A DNA stretch of 64,000 nucleotides from Muscardinus avellanarius (Eukaryota > Chordata > Mammalia > Rodentia > Gliridae): contig OY726572.1 in assembly GCA_963383645.1 (NCBI GenBank), positions 70,308,856 through 70,372,855 on the forward strand, written 5' to 3'. A program made the position numbers and the translations under genes. Under the pieces are notes generated by a model. It had not been told where the DNA came from, did no database searches, and was given only the letters and a program-made list of their open reading frames with translations. Every line of letters starts with the position of its first letter. Position 1 is the stretch's first letter. Of the stretch, positions 12,701 through 22,675 are shown one piece after another.

Positions 12701-13124
12701 GCCATAAAGAAAAACACAATTATGCCATTCACAGGGAAATGGATAGAGCTGGAAGACATGGATAGAACTGAAAGAGATTAATCACAAAAAATAAGAAATC
12801 AGATGCTCTCCCTAATATGTGAAATCTAGGGAGAAAATAGGTCACAGGAGGAACTCTAGACAAAGAATGAGATACTATAGATGAGCAAATAAGGTGACCT
12901 AATTGAGAGGATGGGAGGAAGGAAGAGGGAAATCCCCTAATGCACATGATGTATTTTAACAAACATATCAATGTCAATCACTAAGCCAAACATGACAAGA
13001 AGGGAGGGGGAGGAAATGGGATGGGAACTGTGTAAGGGCTAAATGGGTGATGTGTGCATGTAGTCTCCACCACCTTGTACTCCATTAAGATGTATGATTA
13101 CAATGGACCAATTAAAAAAATAAA
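9791..13124 (+). mobile_element. L1, internally deleted, nested in the twin-primed L1
   Basis: Flanked by gaaaatccatc at 9780-9790 and 13125-13135, an 11-bp target-site duplication. Order: 5' UTR of the older type (9791 to about 10990; its 9835-10060 part matches the 222-bp monomers at 26369-26790 in reverse), ORF1 start region (atgagaaggaggaataacaa near 11014), then an abrupt jump near 11160 into the middle of ORF2. After that come the ORF2 C-terminal half, the G-rich 3' UTR and the end accaattaaaaaaataaag. It carries a SINE at 11977. ORF2 is broken by stops and frameshifts. Confidence 0.85.
11977..12209 (+). mobile_element. B1-dID SINE (young) with (AAAAT)n tail
   Basis: Sense dimer from gccgggcgtggtggttcacg with right half gtctgggagtgtagcccagt, ending in about nine AAAAT units. 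The duplication caaaaatgg is at 11968-11976 and 12210-12218. It interrupts ORF2 sequence of the inner L1, so it is the youngest layer of this nest. Confidence 0.93.
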
Positions 13125-13354
13125 GAAAATCCATCTAACTGCAATTAGAATGGCAATCATAAATAATTGAAAACAATAAATATTGGTGAGGATGTGGGGA
13201 AATTGGAAATCTCCTACACTGTTGGTGGAATTGCAAATTCGTTCAGCTGATATGGAGATAAATTTTCCCAGAAAACTGGGAATGGATCCACTATATGGTC
13301 CCCCTATACCATTCCTGGGTATCTTTCCAAAGGGGCTGGAATTAATGTGCCTTT

Positions 13355-14640
13355 AAAATGATTATATTAAACTCAGACACTGTGGTCTTTCTTGGCTTCC
13401 TTAGTACTTGTGAAGGTTACATTTCAAGAATGGGTAACTGAGACAAGGAATGGGCTGACAAAGATGAGAGGGTAGTAAAGACACAACATTTATAACACTG
13501 AGGTGAAATGTAAGTTGAACACAAATGAAATTATCTGGAAGAATTATCTAACACGGGGGATCTAGACAATGCTGGTTTTTCAGTGATTCTCTATATGCAG
13601 CCAGAGTACCACAGTAAAAGCCCAACTTCCTGATGAAAATGAGGGAAGAGACTGACAAGAAAAAGATGGAGATGTCCTACAGAAAGTGACACTGAGAACT
13701 TCCTATTAAAGGATTATTTGAAGATATTCCAACACATTAAAAGTGCAAAGGGCAAAGTATTGCAAGATGATCTCCGTTTAGAAAAGAGCACAGTTCACCA
13801 AAGCATAGAGATGCTCACTCCGTATATTAAATTATAGAATGAGACAAAGAAGAGCATCATTTATTCTTGGTAAGATTTTATTTTTACAAAGAAATAATAC
13901 ACTTTGATTCTCAAGACTTCTATTTTAAATTGTAGAATATTCAATAAAGATTCATTTTTACTATTTTTTATTACAGTAGAAATTTATTGCTGACAGTAAC
14001 TAGCAGCAGTTTTTAAAGGTCATAGAGCAAAGACTGCTTTGCATAGTTTTAGCTCCTCCTGCCGTTTTTTTTATTTATGATTTTGTATTGTGATGGGAAG
14101 TGAGGACTGCCTGGATCCCTTATCTTGTCACATCAGCCGAAACCTTTGGAACAAGGATAAATAATGACTAGGCTATTTCTAAAACATTTTCTAAAAAAAA
14201 TTTGCAGCATTACATTCTGAAATGTGGTGTTGGGGAAAGAGATGTTCAAGGCGGGTCCTATGTTCTTTCTTTTTTGGGCTTTTTATTTTTTGTTTTATAT
14301 TTGCATAGATTCTGTGGGAGTGTTTGAGAGTTTTAAGAGAATTGTCCCATGGCCTGTGCTGGTCTTCACATTTGATTGTTCAAATTAGAAGTGTTTGTGG
14401 TAAGGTGCTGCTGGGATCTTTTCTCAGTTCTTGTGAAACATGGATTCTATCTTGGGAAGGACCTTTGTAAGTAGCTTTCACTTCAAGTTGGATCCCTTCC
14501 TTGTAACAACACTTAAGGGTTTTTCCAATTAAAAATATTTTTTTTGTATCTGTAAATTTAAAAGAAACCAGGGTTAAGTGACTATAATAAAGTTACCATT
14601 TTTCCCAGAAATCCACAACTTTTAAACTCCTTTGTTATAT
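13355..14640. other. Unique sequence, no gene seen
   Basis: AT-rich. It continues the pre-insertion locus from 8799 for some distance. No supported coding frame or RNA gene. Confidence 0.45.
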
Positions 14641-14710
14641 TGAGCTGTTCAATCTTTAAAACAAGCAAAGAAGGAGCCTTTTATCCAATATATATTTTAT
14701 TCAATATATA

Positions 14711-14712
<2 letters not shown>

Positions 14713-14765
<53 letters not shown>

Positions 14766-14816
14766 ATATATCTCTATATCTATCTGTCTATCTATCTATC
14801 TATCTATCTATCATCT
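14713..14816. repeat. (TA)n and (ATCT)n microsatellites
   Basis: About 24 TA units, a short break, then ATCT tetramers. Confidence 0.93.
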
Positions 14817-14837
14817 ATCTATATATCTTTGTGTGTG

Positions 14838-15046
14838 TGATATACTGGGGCTTGAACCTGGGGGCATTTTACCTCTGAACTATATCCTCAGCCCTTTTGT
14901 GGGTTTTTTTTTTTGTGTATTGAAACAGAGTCTTGCAAGTTTCCTGAGGGTCTTGCTACATTGCTGAGGCTGTCCTTGAACCTGCAATCATCCTGTGTCA
15001 GTCTCTCAAGTGCTGGAATTACGAACATACTTCACCACATCCAACT
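14838..15046 (-). mobile_element. B1-dID SINE, old
   Basis: Antisense dimer: tactggggcttgaacctggg (ID-like) through to the decayed head acttcaccacatccaac. Confidence 0.78.
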
Positions 15047-16268
15047 TCATTATATTTTTATTGAATATTTTTATGCATGATTTCACCATGAGGAGGAAAG
15101 GTTAGAATTAGAAAGCTCAGCATTTGATATTATGTCTGAGGGCTGAATTATCTGTATACTTTTCTCAGTTGTGAACTTTAGTTGGTCTATACCTTTGCAT
15201 GTTGTGAAGAAAACACATGATACAGAGAAGGAAAGCAAAAGTGTGAGAAATTATACCTTATTTTGGTTGACTGTTTTACCTAGCCTGGCATTTAATGTGT
15301 TATCATAAGTTTACCGGAGTACCATGCTCAGAGGATCGAAAATACGATGAGAAATGGTTCATTAGTCAATAACAAATGCTGAAAAATTAATGGTGTTGGC
15401 TTTGAATAAAAAAAAATTACCCTTCCAGCATGATCATGGGATTCTTGTATTATTAAAACTGGCTAAACTAGCACACAGATCCTTAAAGTGTCTGATAAAG
15501 AGTGGGAATATGAATTACTTTGGACTTCTAACCTAGAGCAATCCTTTACATAATTTAGATTCTGTCAGAAGATACACAAAGTTTCATCAAATATTGACTT
15601 TTTGGCAAAGATCAAAGTAAAGGCCTGTGTTTCTTTACTTCAATTTCTTCTGCCGTGGTTTTCTCCACTGCAAAGTACAATTTTCCACATTTATCTTTCC
15701 TCTGCTGTTGTTTTGTTTATTTTAATATTTTTTATCAAGAAATAATTTGGATAAATTGTCTTCATGAAAGTACAGTGAAAGCTACCCTGTGATTGTTTTT
15801 TGAAAGGATGGATTTAATTTATGATAGGAAAGGTGTTGGACATTGAAAGTAACCCAGATAACATCCATGGTTGCTACTGTAATTATGTTTGTCATGATAA
15901 CAGAACTGGGCTCCCCTGTCTCTTTCTTCACATAATGATGTCACTCAGCGTGGGATTTCAGATATCTCAGTTCTATAGAGGCAGTGTATTAATGTAAACA
16001 TTATCAAGTAGGTAGTGCTTGAAAAATTTGAAATAATTTCGGTCAGTGAGTTTTATTTTAAAAGCAGGTATTTTCTGTAACAATCAGTATATCTACTCAT
16101 AATGCACCAATAAAAAATATAAAACAAAGCACATATTTTCTTAAAGAATTAAAATCTTACAATTAAAGCAAAGATATAATAAAGATGCAATAGTCTAACA
16201 GTATTCATAAATAGATGTAGCTTCCTGTATTGGGTATTTTATTTTCTAATTATAAAATATTATAAATT
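15047..16268. other. Unique sequence, no gene seen
   Basis: Single-copy AT-rich sequence. A short stretch at 15880-15990 is less AT-rich and contains a CRE half-site-like 'gatgtcact'. No coding support. Confidence 0.4.
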
Positions 16269-16480
16269 AGCCAAGCGTTGTGGTGCACACTTGTCATCAC
16301 AGTGCTTGGGAGGCTGAGACAGGAGAATCTCACAGGTTGGAAACCAGCCTCGGCTACTGAGTGAGGCTCTCAGCAACTTAGTGAGACCCTGTTTCCAAAT
16401 ACAAGATAAAATAGGCCTGGGAGTATAGCCTGGAGGTAAAAAAGCCCCTGGGTTCCACCCAGAGTACTACAAAAAAAATG
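16269..16480 (+). mobile_element. B1-dID SINE
   Basis: Sense dimer with a duplicated 'gtgaggctctcagcaactta' segment before the linker. ID part ggcctgggagtatagcctgg. Confidence 0.82.
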
Positions 16481-16486
16481 TAAGTT

Positions 16487-16715
16487 ATAGCCTTGTATGG
16501 CGGTGTATTATTTCAGTATTTGGAAGGCTGAGACAGGAGGAAGGCAGATTTGAGACCAGCCGCAGCAACTGAGTGATACCCTTAGCAACCTAGTGAGACC
16601 ATGTTGCAAAACAAACAAACAAACAAACAAACAAACAAACAAACAACAAAAACAGGGCTGGGTATGTAGCTTGGAAGTAGAATGGCTCTGGAATTCAATC
16701 TGTAGTACCAAATAC
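16487..16715 (+). mobile_element. B1-dID SINE with internal (CAAA)n
   Basis: A second sense dimer directly behind the first. Its inter-monomer linker has grown into (CAAA)n at about 16612-16650 before ggctgggtatgtagcttgga. Confidence 0.82.
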
Positions 16716-16805
16716 AACACACATACACATAATAATACTAATGATGGTGTCAATTTACTTTAGAAAATAAGGATTTATAAATTAAAACAAACAAAAGCCT
16801 ATATT

Positions 16806-17135
16806 TTAGTTACATTTCTGTTGCTATAACAAATATTTGGCCTGATAGTTTATAGACAATAGAAATTTATTTCTCACAGTTCTGGAGATTGGGGTGTCCA
16901 AGATCAGATGGGTGAGGGCTGTCCCCCACTCCTTCATAATATCTCCTTGGAGCTATGGTCTCACATCTTGGAAGGTGGTGGAACAACTCTTCTTCCTCAG
17001 GTCACTAATCTCATTCAGGAGTCTCTGCCCTCATCACTTAATCACCTCTTGGGTCTCATCTCTTAACAGGATTATGGTGGCGATTTGGTTTCAACGTTGT
17101 ATTTGGGAAGAGAGACACAATCAAACCATCACAGT
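16806..17135 (-). mobile_element. MLT1-like (MaLR) LTR, antisense
   Basis: Opens with ttagttacatttctgttgct, followed by agaaatttatttctcacagt and ctggagattggggtgtccaa, then the cacttaatcacctcttgggt block and the aggattatggtggcgattt end. This is the known order of an MLT1 LTR read in reverse. The long open frame beginning at 16894 lies mostly in this LTR and is not a gene. Confidence 0.8.
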
Positions 17136-18354
17136 CTTCCATGCCCCTGATATAACTTCTTCCTTTCTAGAATCCACTCTGCCAGATATTCATGGTCCCC
17201 TCTCCTTCCAAACATGGGCTCATATCCAGATTTATTTTTTGAAACTGCTTTTTACTCCTCAATATATCAGTCATCCATTCACAATAGTATATCCACGTCT
17301 GCTACATTTTAATAATTCCACAGCAATCGAGTGAATAGCTCTTTTATTATATACATATTATATATATATTTTATTATATATATATGTTAAATATCATTTT
17401 GTTAGACATTTATGTAATTTATCAATTCTTTATTATAATGCATCTCCTGGTAAGTGTTATTACACAATCTATAATTTTAAGGTTGTCTATTTATTGACTA
17501 TAAATACCTAATAATAAAATTTTATGGTTAAGTGATAAGTGGTAATTTCGTGGTTAAGTGATAATTTTCATGGCATAGTGATAAACTAGGCAAGCTTTAG
17601 CAATTTCCATTCTACAAGTGGAAATGAAAGTGTCACTGTCTCTAAATATTTGTCACAGAATTATGTAATTTTATTTTAATTTTTAAAAACTTTCTTGACA
17701 AAATAAGATGCGCTATTTTAATTTACTTTGGTTTTTCTTACTTGTAAGAGTTTGCTTTATAAACTTTTTAAATTTTATGATTGTTTTGTAAATAGTCTCT
17801 TCTTAAACTTTAAAAAAAGAAGCGGGTTAACAAACAGAAGGTAAAATTTTGACTGGATTGAATGCATTCAATATAAAATACTGAACACAATGAAGTTGTA
17901 GCCCTATACATTTAAAGAGTGGGAAGGTTGTAAACCAAAATATTATTATTGAATCAGGGTGTCCTTCATGTGGAAAGGCTATAAGGAAATCATTTCTAGA
18001 CATTAAAAGGTTTAGAAAATAGTATACTGATGAACTCTTTGAAAGTAAAGTTTGTCAAAATGTTAGTCCCACTGAAAGATGGAGCCTGTTTTTTAATAGT
18101 TTCTGTCACTTGGGAAGAAAAATAATTAATGAAGAAGAGGCATTCACTCCAAGGAATGAATCAATTTGCATATGCAGAAATTTAGCAACAGAGACAAAGA
18201 AATAATTTTGCTATAAACCATAAGTATTATTTTATTTAATTAAGTAAATATGTCAATAAACTAAATAGCTGACAATAGGGACTTTGGTACTATACAAGGA
18301 GGTGGAATATTCTGTAGCCATTAATAAATAATGTTGAAAGGTACTCAGTGACAC
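17136..18354. other. AT-rich unique sequence
   Basis: Contains an AT-repeat patch at 17346-17390 and a local duplication 'ggttaagtgataa' near 17526 and 17553. Nothing gene-like seen. Confidence 0.45.
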
Positions 18355-18545
18355 CTGCCCTGTGCTAATTGTTTTATGTTCATCATTTTCTTACAGTTAC
18401 AAATGTATGAGATAGGTATATTGATTAAACTTATTGTACAGAGAGAGTAACTGGGGCTTAGAGAAATCAGTTTCTAAGGCCCTAGAGCTAAGGTTTAAAC
18501 TGAGGTCTCTCCGAGCCCATTGTTTTTACTCTTACCCAGTAGAAC
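18355..18545 (-). mobile_element. MIR SINE, antisense
   Basis: Matches the MIR reverse pattern: tatgagataggtatattgat, tgtacagagagagtaactgg, ggcttagagaaatcagtttc and ccctagagctaaggtttaaa. MIRs are ancient mammalian tRNA-derived SINEs. Confidence 0.75.
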
Positions 18546-18737
18546 CTGTTTAAGGTAGAAAGAAATATGGACAGCTATTTGATGTGCCACGTGGAATTCT
18601 TTAGGAACATTGATATTAAGGTGTCTTTGTTAATTTGTTTCTTGTTTTCGTTGTTTTCTACAATTAATACTTATTATTTTTTAATTTAGGACAAAAGAAT
18701 TGGTGAAAAGTGAATTGAATGCACAAAAAATAATAAC

Positions 18738-18835
18738 AAGGGAGGTATATATGCACAATGGAGCCCTATTCTGCCACAAAAGTGTAATATCCTGTTGTAT
18801 TGTTCTCCTTGTTGACACTATGAATGGAACTAAAA
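18738..18835 (+). mobile_element. Old L1 ORF2-end fragment, sense
   Basis: Diverged match to the L1 segment around 'tatatatgcacaatggagcc' and 'atgaatggaact'. It points the opposite way to the large L1 that begins at 18838. Confidence 0.5.
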
Positions 18836-19893
18836 GTCACACGCAATCCCAAGTATTGATTTGCCTTTGAGTTTCTTGTGCCTTTGGGGTCTTGTCGAGA
18901 AAATTTTTATCTGTGCCTATGTGTTGCAGTGTGGGACCTATGACCTCTTCAAGGAGCCTCAAGGTTTCTGTTTTAAATTCTAAGTCTTTGATCCATCTTG
19001 AATTGATTCTTGTGCAGGGTGAGAAAGAGAAACTTATTTCCATTTTTCTGCATATGGTTAACCAGTTTTGCCAACACCAACACCATTTGTTGAACAGGCT
19101 TTTTTCCAGTGTATGTTTTTGGCTTCATTGTCAAAAATCAATTGGCTGTAAGTGTGTGGCTTTGTTTCTGCGTCTTCTATTCTGCTCCATTGGTCTATGT
19201 ATCTGTTTCTGTGCCAGTACCATGCGGTTTTTATAACTATGGCTTTGTAGTATACTTTAAAGACAGGTACTGTGATCTCTCCTGCTTGATTTTGTTGCTG
19301 AGAACTACTTTGGCTATTCTAGGTTTTTTGTTGTTCCAAATAAACTTAAGGACTGCTTTTTCTATGTCTGTGAGGAATGATCTTGGTAATTTAATGGTTA
19401 CTGCATTGAATCTGTAGATCACTTTTGGAAGTATGGCCATTTTGATGATATTTATTCTACCTATCAATGAACTTGGATGATCTTTCCATCTTCTAAGGTC
19501 TTCTTTGATTTCTTTTTTCAATGTTTTATACTTTTCTTTGTAGAGGTCTTTTACCTCCTTCGTTAAGTTTATTCCTAAGTATTTTATTTTTTGTGGGAAA
19601 TTCTGAGTGAAAGTGTTTCCTGGATTTCTTTTTCAGTGGATTTATGGTTAGTATGCAAAAAATTCCAATTTTTAAGATTGATTTTATATCCAGACATTTT
19701 GCTAAATTTGTTGATAAATTTTATAAGCCTTTTGGTTGAGTTTGTTGGGTCTTCTAAGTATAGTATCATGGCATCTGCAAATAGTGAAAGTTTGTGTTCT
19801 TCTTTCCCTATTTGTACTCCTTTGATTTCTTTTTCTTGCCTTATTGCTCTGGCTTGAGTCTCAAATACTATATTAAAGAGAAGTGGTGATAAT

Positions 19894-19904
19894 GAAAATC
19901 TTTG
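19894..19904. repeat. Target-site duplication, left copy (half-L1 copy 1)
   Basis: gaaaatctttg, repeated at 22665-22675 directly behind the A-rich tail. Confidence 0.88.
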
Positions 19905-20405
19905 GAAGATGGCGACCAAGAAAAGCGGGGCTTAAGATTCCCACTAACAACCAATCTCCATTACCACAAAAAGAGCGCCTTTCATAGCCAGAAAACACCA
20001 TCACCAGAAAAACAAAAAAACCACCAGGCTCCAGAGAGAAAGCGAACTGAGAACAGAGCTCAGGGCCACAGAGGAGACACACGCGCCCGAGGACGCGGCA
20101 GCAGCGCCATACTGCCGGCGGCAGCGGCGAACTCAGCGGACGGCTACAGCAAGCCGAGGTGAGCCGATGCGGAACAGCCAGGCGGGATCTTTCGGCGCAG
20201 ACAGCATTTAAAGCTCCCAGTGGCTGAGCTCAGCACACGCTGCAGGGATTCAGCGTGGAAATCAAAACCAGAGAAGAAAAAATACGCCAGCCTCATGGCC
20301 GAGGGCGTGGCAGAGGCGCCATATTGCCACCGGCGGTGGCAGCAGCAGTGAATTCACTGAGTCCAGTACAGCTACATCTATGTACTCAAGAACAGTGAGT
20401 CAAAT
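19905..20405 (+). promoter_or_regulatory. L1-type 5' UTR promoter with tandem monomers and YY1-like sites
   Basis: CpG-rich 5' region of the half-L1. The first bases, GAAGATGGCGAC, resemble a YY1 site at the transcription start, as in human L1. Two related monomers carry gcgccatactgcc at 20104 and gcgccatattgcc at 20316, a 212-bp period; GCCATNTT-type cores are also YY1-like, on the other strand. Promoter function is inferred from position and family knowledge. Confidence 0.6.
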
Positions 20406-20687
20406 TGCGGGCCACAGAGGAGAAATCCCAGTATTGTGCCTCCTGGGACTTGACCCAGTGAGGGAGTGGTGGTGGCAGAGATATCACACCATAGGAGAGC
20501 GTGCAACCTGGCACCCCCCATAGTTTAAAGCAGCCTCTATCGACTCCCTGGGTCGGAGACTCTGTGATACAACCCAGTAAAAGAGTAGTAGGGTCTGAGA
20601 TAATACAGACTCGAGATCCAGAGCACCTTAAGTGAAGCCATAGTGACCCAAGGGAAGAACCCAGAGAAGGCACAAACCTCCGAAATC

Positions 20688-21605
20688 ATGGGAAAGAGGA
20701 ATAACACTGAAGTAATGAATGTGCACAACCCCACAACATCAGAACCTGATAAAACAGAAAATCAGAGATTTCTAGAAGATCAAATCAGGAAAATAACTGT
20801 AGAAATAATAGAGGTGCTTCGAAAAGAACTCAGAGAGAGCCAAAAAGAGATAAAGGATGCAATTAATGAAGTAAAGGCCTCAATTCAAAGCACAAACAAC
20901 CGATTAGACCACATGGAGAACAGAATCTCGCTCTTAGAAGATGAGCAATCCAAAAATGAATGCATAGTTTCTAATCTAGAAAAAGATATCCAACAGCAGG
21001 AATCTGACATTGAAGAAATATGGGCCCATTTTAAGAGAGCTAACCTAAGAATAATTGGAATAGAGGAGGGAAAAGAAAGTGATACCAAAGGGATCAACAA
21101 TCTCTTCAAGGAAGTAATAGCAGAAAATTTTCCAAATATAGAGCAAGAGGTTGATACACAGATCCAGGAAACTTATAGAACTCCCTTTAGACAGGATCCG
21201 AGAAGAGGATCCCCACGCCATATAATTGTCAAAATGACCAATGTGGAAGCCAAGCAGAGAATCTTAAAGGCAACAAAAACAAAGGGCCAAGTGACATTCA
21301 GAGGCAAACCAATTAGAATCACTCCAGACTTCCCAAACCAAGTCATGAGAGCCAGAAGGGCTTGGAGTAACATATTCCAAACTCTGAAAGAAAACAACTT
21401 CCAGCCAAAAATTTCCTATCCAGCAAAACTTTCTATCAAATTAGATGGAGAAATAAGAAGCTTCCATGACAAACAGAAACTGAAGGAATTTATGTCTTCA
21501 AAACCAGCGCTAGAGAAAATACTCAAAGAGATTAACTACAAAGAAGAAATAGGTAACACTCACCAGAACCAGAGAAACAAGAGTTTCCATCCAACAGACA
21601 ACTAA
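20688..21605 (+). CDS. L1 ORF1p-like RNA-binding protein (half-L1 copy 1)
   Basis: Intact 305-codon frame starting at the ATG at 20688 (MGKRNNTEVM) and ending in TAA at 21603-21605. The frame is also open for 15 codons upstream, but without an ATG. L1 ORF1p is a trimeric nucleic-acid chaperone that coats L1 RNA in the cytoplasm. Visible layout: acidic N-terminus; long heptad-rich coiled coil at about 25-115 (KITVEIIEVLRKELRESQKE); RRM-like domain at about 117-200, from LRIIGIEEG to RHIIVKMTN; C-terminal domain at about 205-275 with YPAKLSIKLDGEIRSFHDKQ. Length is slightly below the 338 residues of human ORF1p. It shares about 96% of residues with copy 2. No ORF2 follows. Confidence 0.88.
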   Translation: MGKRNNTEVMNVHNPTTSEPDKTENQRFLEDQIRKITVEIIEVLRKELRESQKEIKDAINEVKASIQSTNNRLDHMENRISLLEDEQSKNECIVSNLEKDIQQQESDIEEIWAHFKRANLRIIGIEEGKESDTKGINNLFKEVIAENFPNIEQEVDTQIQETYRTPFRQDPRRGSPRHIIVKMTNVEAKQRILKATKTKGQVTFRGKPIRITPDFPNQVMRARRAWSNIFQTLKENNFQPKISYPAKLSIKLDGEIRSFHDKQKLKEFMSSKPALEKILKEINYKEEIGNTHQNQRNKSFHPTDN

Positions 21606-21639
21606 GATTGGTTATCTGTGGAGATTCATTATTTATGTT

Positions 21640-22330
21640 AGTCTTTTACCTATCTCTAAATTGTATTGTTTGCCTTTATTGTTGTTAATTTTTAGGATTT
21701 CTAGTTGGAATATTAATATACCTTCAGATATAGCATTTGGAAATATTTTATCCAATTCTATTAGTAGCTTTTAACTCTGTTTACATTGTCTTTGGATATA
21801 CAATATTTTCTTTTATTTTTTAGGGAGTTTGTATATTCTTCTGTTGCCTGTGCCATTGAAATCATATCCAAGAAATCACTGCCAATTTCAATGTTGTGAG
21901 GTTTTATGACCCAGATTTTCTCCTAAAAGTTTATAGTCTTAAGATTTATATTTAGGTCTTTTATCTAGTTTGAGTTAATACTTGTATGTGGGATTAGGTA
22001 AGGGTCCAATTTTATTCTTTTCCATGTAATTATTATTTTTCAACAATATTTAGTTAAAAGATTATTATTTCCACCACCAAATCTTCGTGGAAACCTTGTC
22101 AAAAATAACTTGAAAATATAGGGAAGAAGTTAGCTCTAGGCTTGTATTTAACTCCAATGGTCTATATATCTGCCTTTAGAACAGTACTACACTGTTTCAA
22201 TTATTGTAGCTTTATATGGTTTGAAATCAGAAAATATACATCTTCTAGCTTTGTTTTTGCTTCGAGATTGTTTTGGGTATCTAGAGTCCATATTCCATAT
22301 CAGGATAGATTTTTTTCTGAAAAATAAATA
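21640..22330 (-). mobile_element. Antisense ancient-L1 ORF2 segment built into half-L1 copy 1
   Basis: The minus strand shows old L1 ORF2 order: aaagctacaataattgaaac, gtagtactgttctaaaggca, agtattaactcaaactagat, tttcttggatatgatttcaa, ggcacaggcaacagaagaat. It is far more decayed than the host half-L1 and matches ancient mammalian L1 rather than the L1s nearby. The same segment is in copy 2 at about 57000-57690 in the corresponding orientation. Its ends are approximate. Confidence 0.8.
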
Positions 22331-22664
22331 TATGATAGTTTCACCTAAAAAAAAAGAAAAAAAATATTCTCTGGTAAGAAAGAAAGCAAAAAGAAATATT
22401 GAAATGTTATCTTTAAGTCATCAAAAGCTTGGTATCAGACAAATGAAACTGTTATGTGAGATTATCATTTTTAATTTTGGATAAATTGCTATAATACTAG
22501 ATGTCAACCACTAAGCCAAGCATGGGAGGGAGGGATGGGGAGAGAATGGGATGGGGATCAGGTGGGGGCTGACTGGGCGATGTGTGCATGTATGTCTACA
22601 AAAGTCTGTATCCCACTATGATGTATGAATACAGTGCACCAATAAAATAAAATTAAAAAAAAAA

Positions 22665-22675
22665 GAAAATCTTTG
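22665..22675. repeat. Target-site duplication, right copy (half-L1 copy 1)
   Basis: gaaaatctttg, identical to 19894-19904. The host L1 sequence resumes right after it. Confidence 0.88.

Larger units (their letters stand above)
8810..13344 (-). mobile_element. L1, twin-primed (5'-inverted), minus strand, with nested insertions
   Basis: The element's own parts are 8810-9780 and 13136-13344. On the plus strand, 8810 to about 9368 is the antisense L1 3' end (ttttattggtgcagtat, then the G-rich tract as C-runs). From about 9369 the L1 ORF2 end is in sense orientation, and it resumes after the nested L1 up to 13344. A minus-strand L1 with its 5' part inverted is the signature of twin priming. The duplication atgtgccttt lies at 8800-8809 and 13345-13354. 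The element-strand target is TTTT/AAAG, a good match to the L1 endonuclease consensus. No ORF is intact. Confidence 0.85.
19905..22664 (+). mobile_element. Chimeric half-L1, copy 1 (ORF1 only, with antisense old ORF2 segment)
   Basis: A 2,760-bp unit between perfect 11-bp duplications. Order: 5' UTR from gaagatggcgaccaagaaaa (19905-20687); intact ORF1 (20688-21605); a segment at about 21640-22330 that is antisense to an old L1 ORF2 (its minus strand reads through the catacaagtattaactcaaa and tttcttggatatgatttcaa blocks typical of ancient mammalian L1); then an L1 3' UTR with the G-rich tract at about 22520-22570 and tgcaccaataaaataaaatt plus A-tail. No ORF2 in sense orientation. The same order recurs at 56667-59421, so this is a replicating structure and not a local rearrangement. 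Conceptually close to HAL1. Confidence 0.9.

Noticed and set aside
16894..17334. 146-codon frame
   Set aside because: Lies mostly in an antisense MLT1-like LTR; no ATG-supported domain structure.
19902..20162. Sense 86-codon frame in the half-L1 5' UTR, also seen in copy 2
   Set aside because: Copy 1 opens at TTG and copy 2 uses an ATG in flanking DNA, so no shared start. Most likely 5' UTR that happens to be open.
21640..22330. Half-L1 as simple twin-priming inversion
   Set aside because: Twin priming inverts the 5' part of one element. Here an older ORF2 piece lies between ORF1 and the 3' UTR, and two independent insertions share it.
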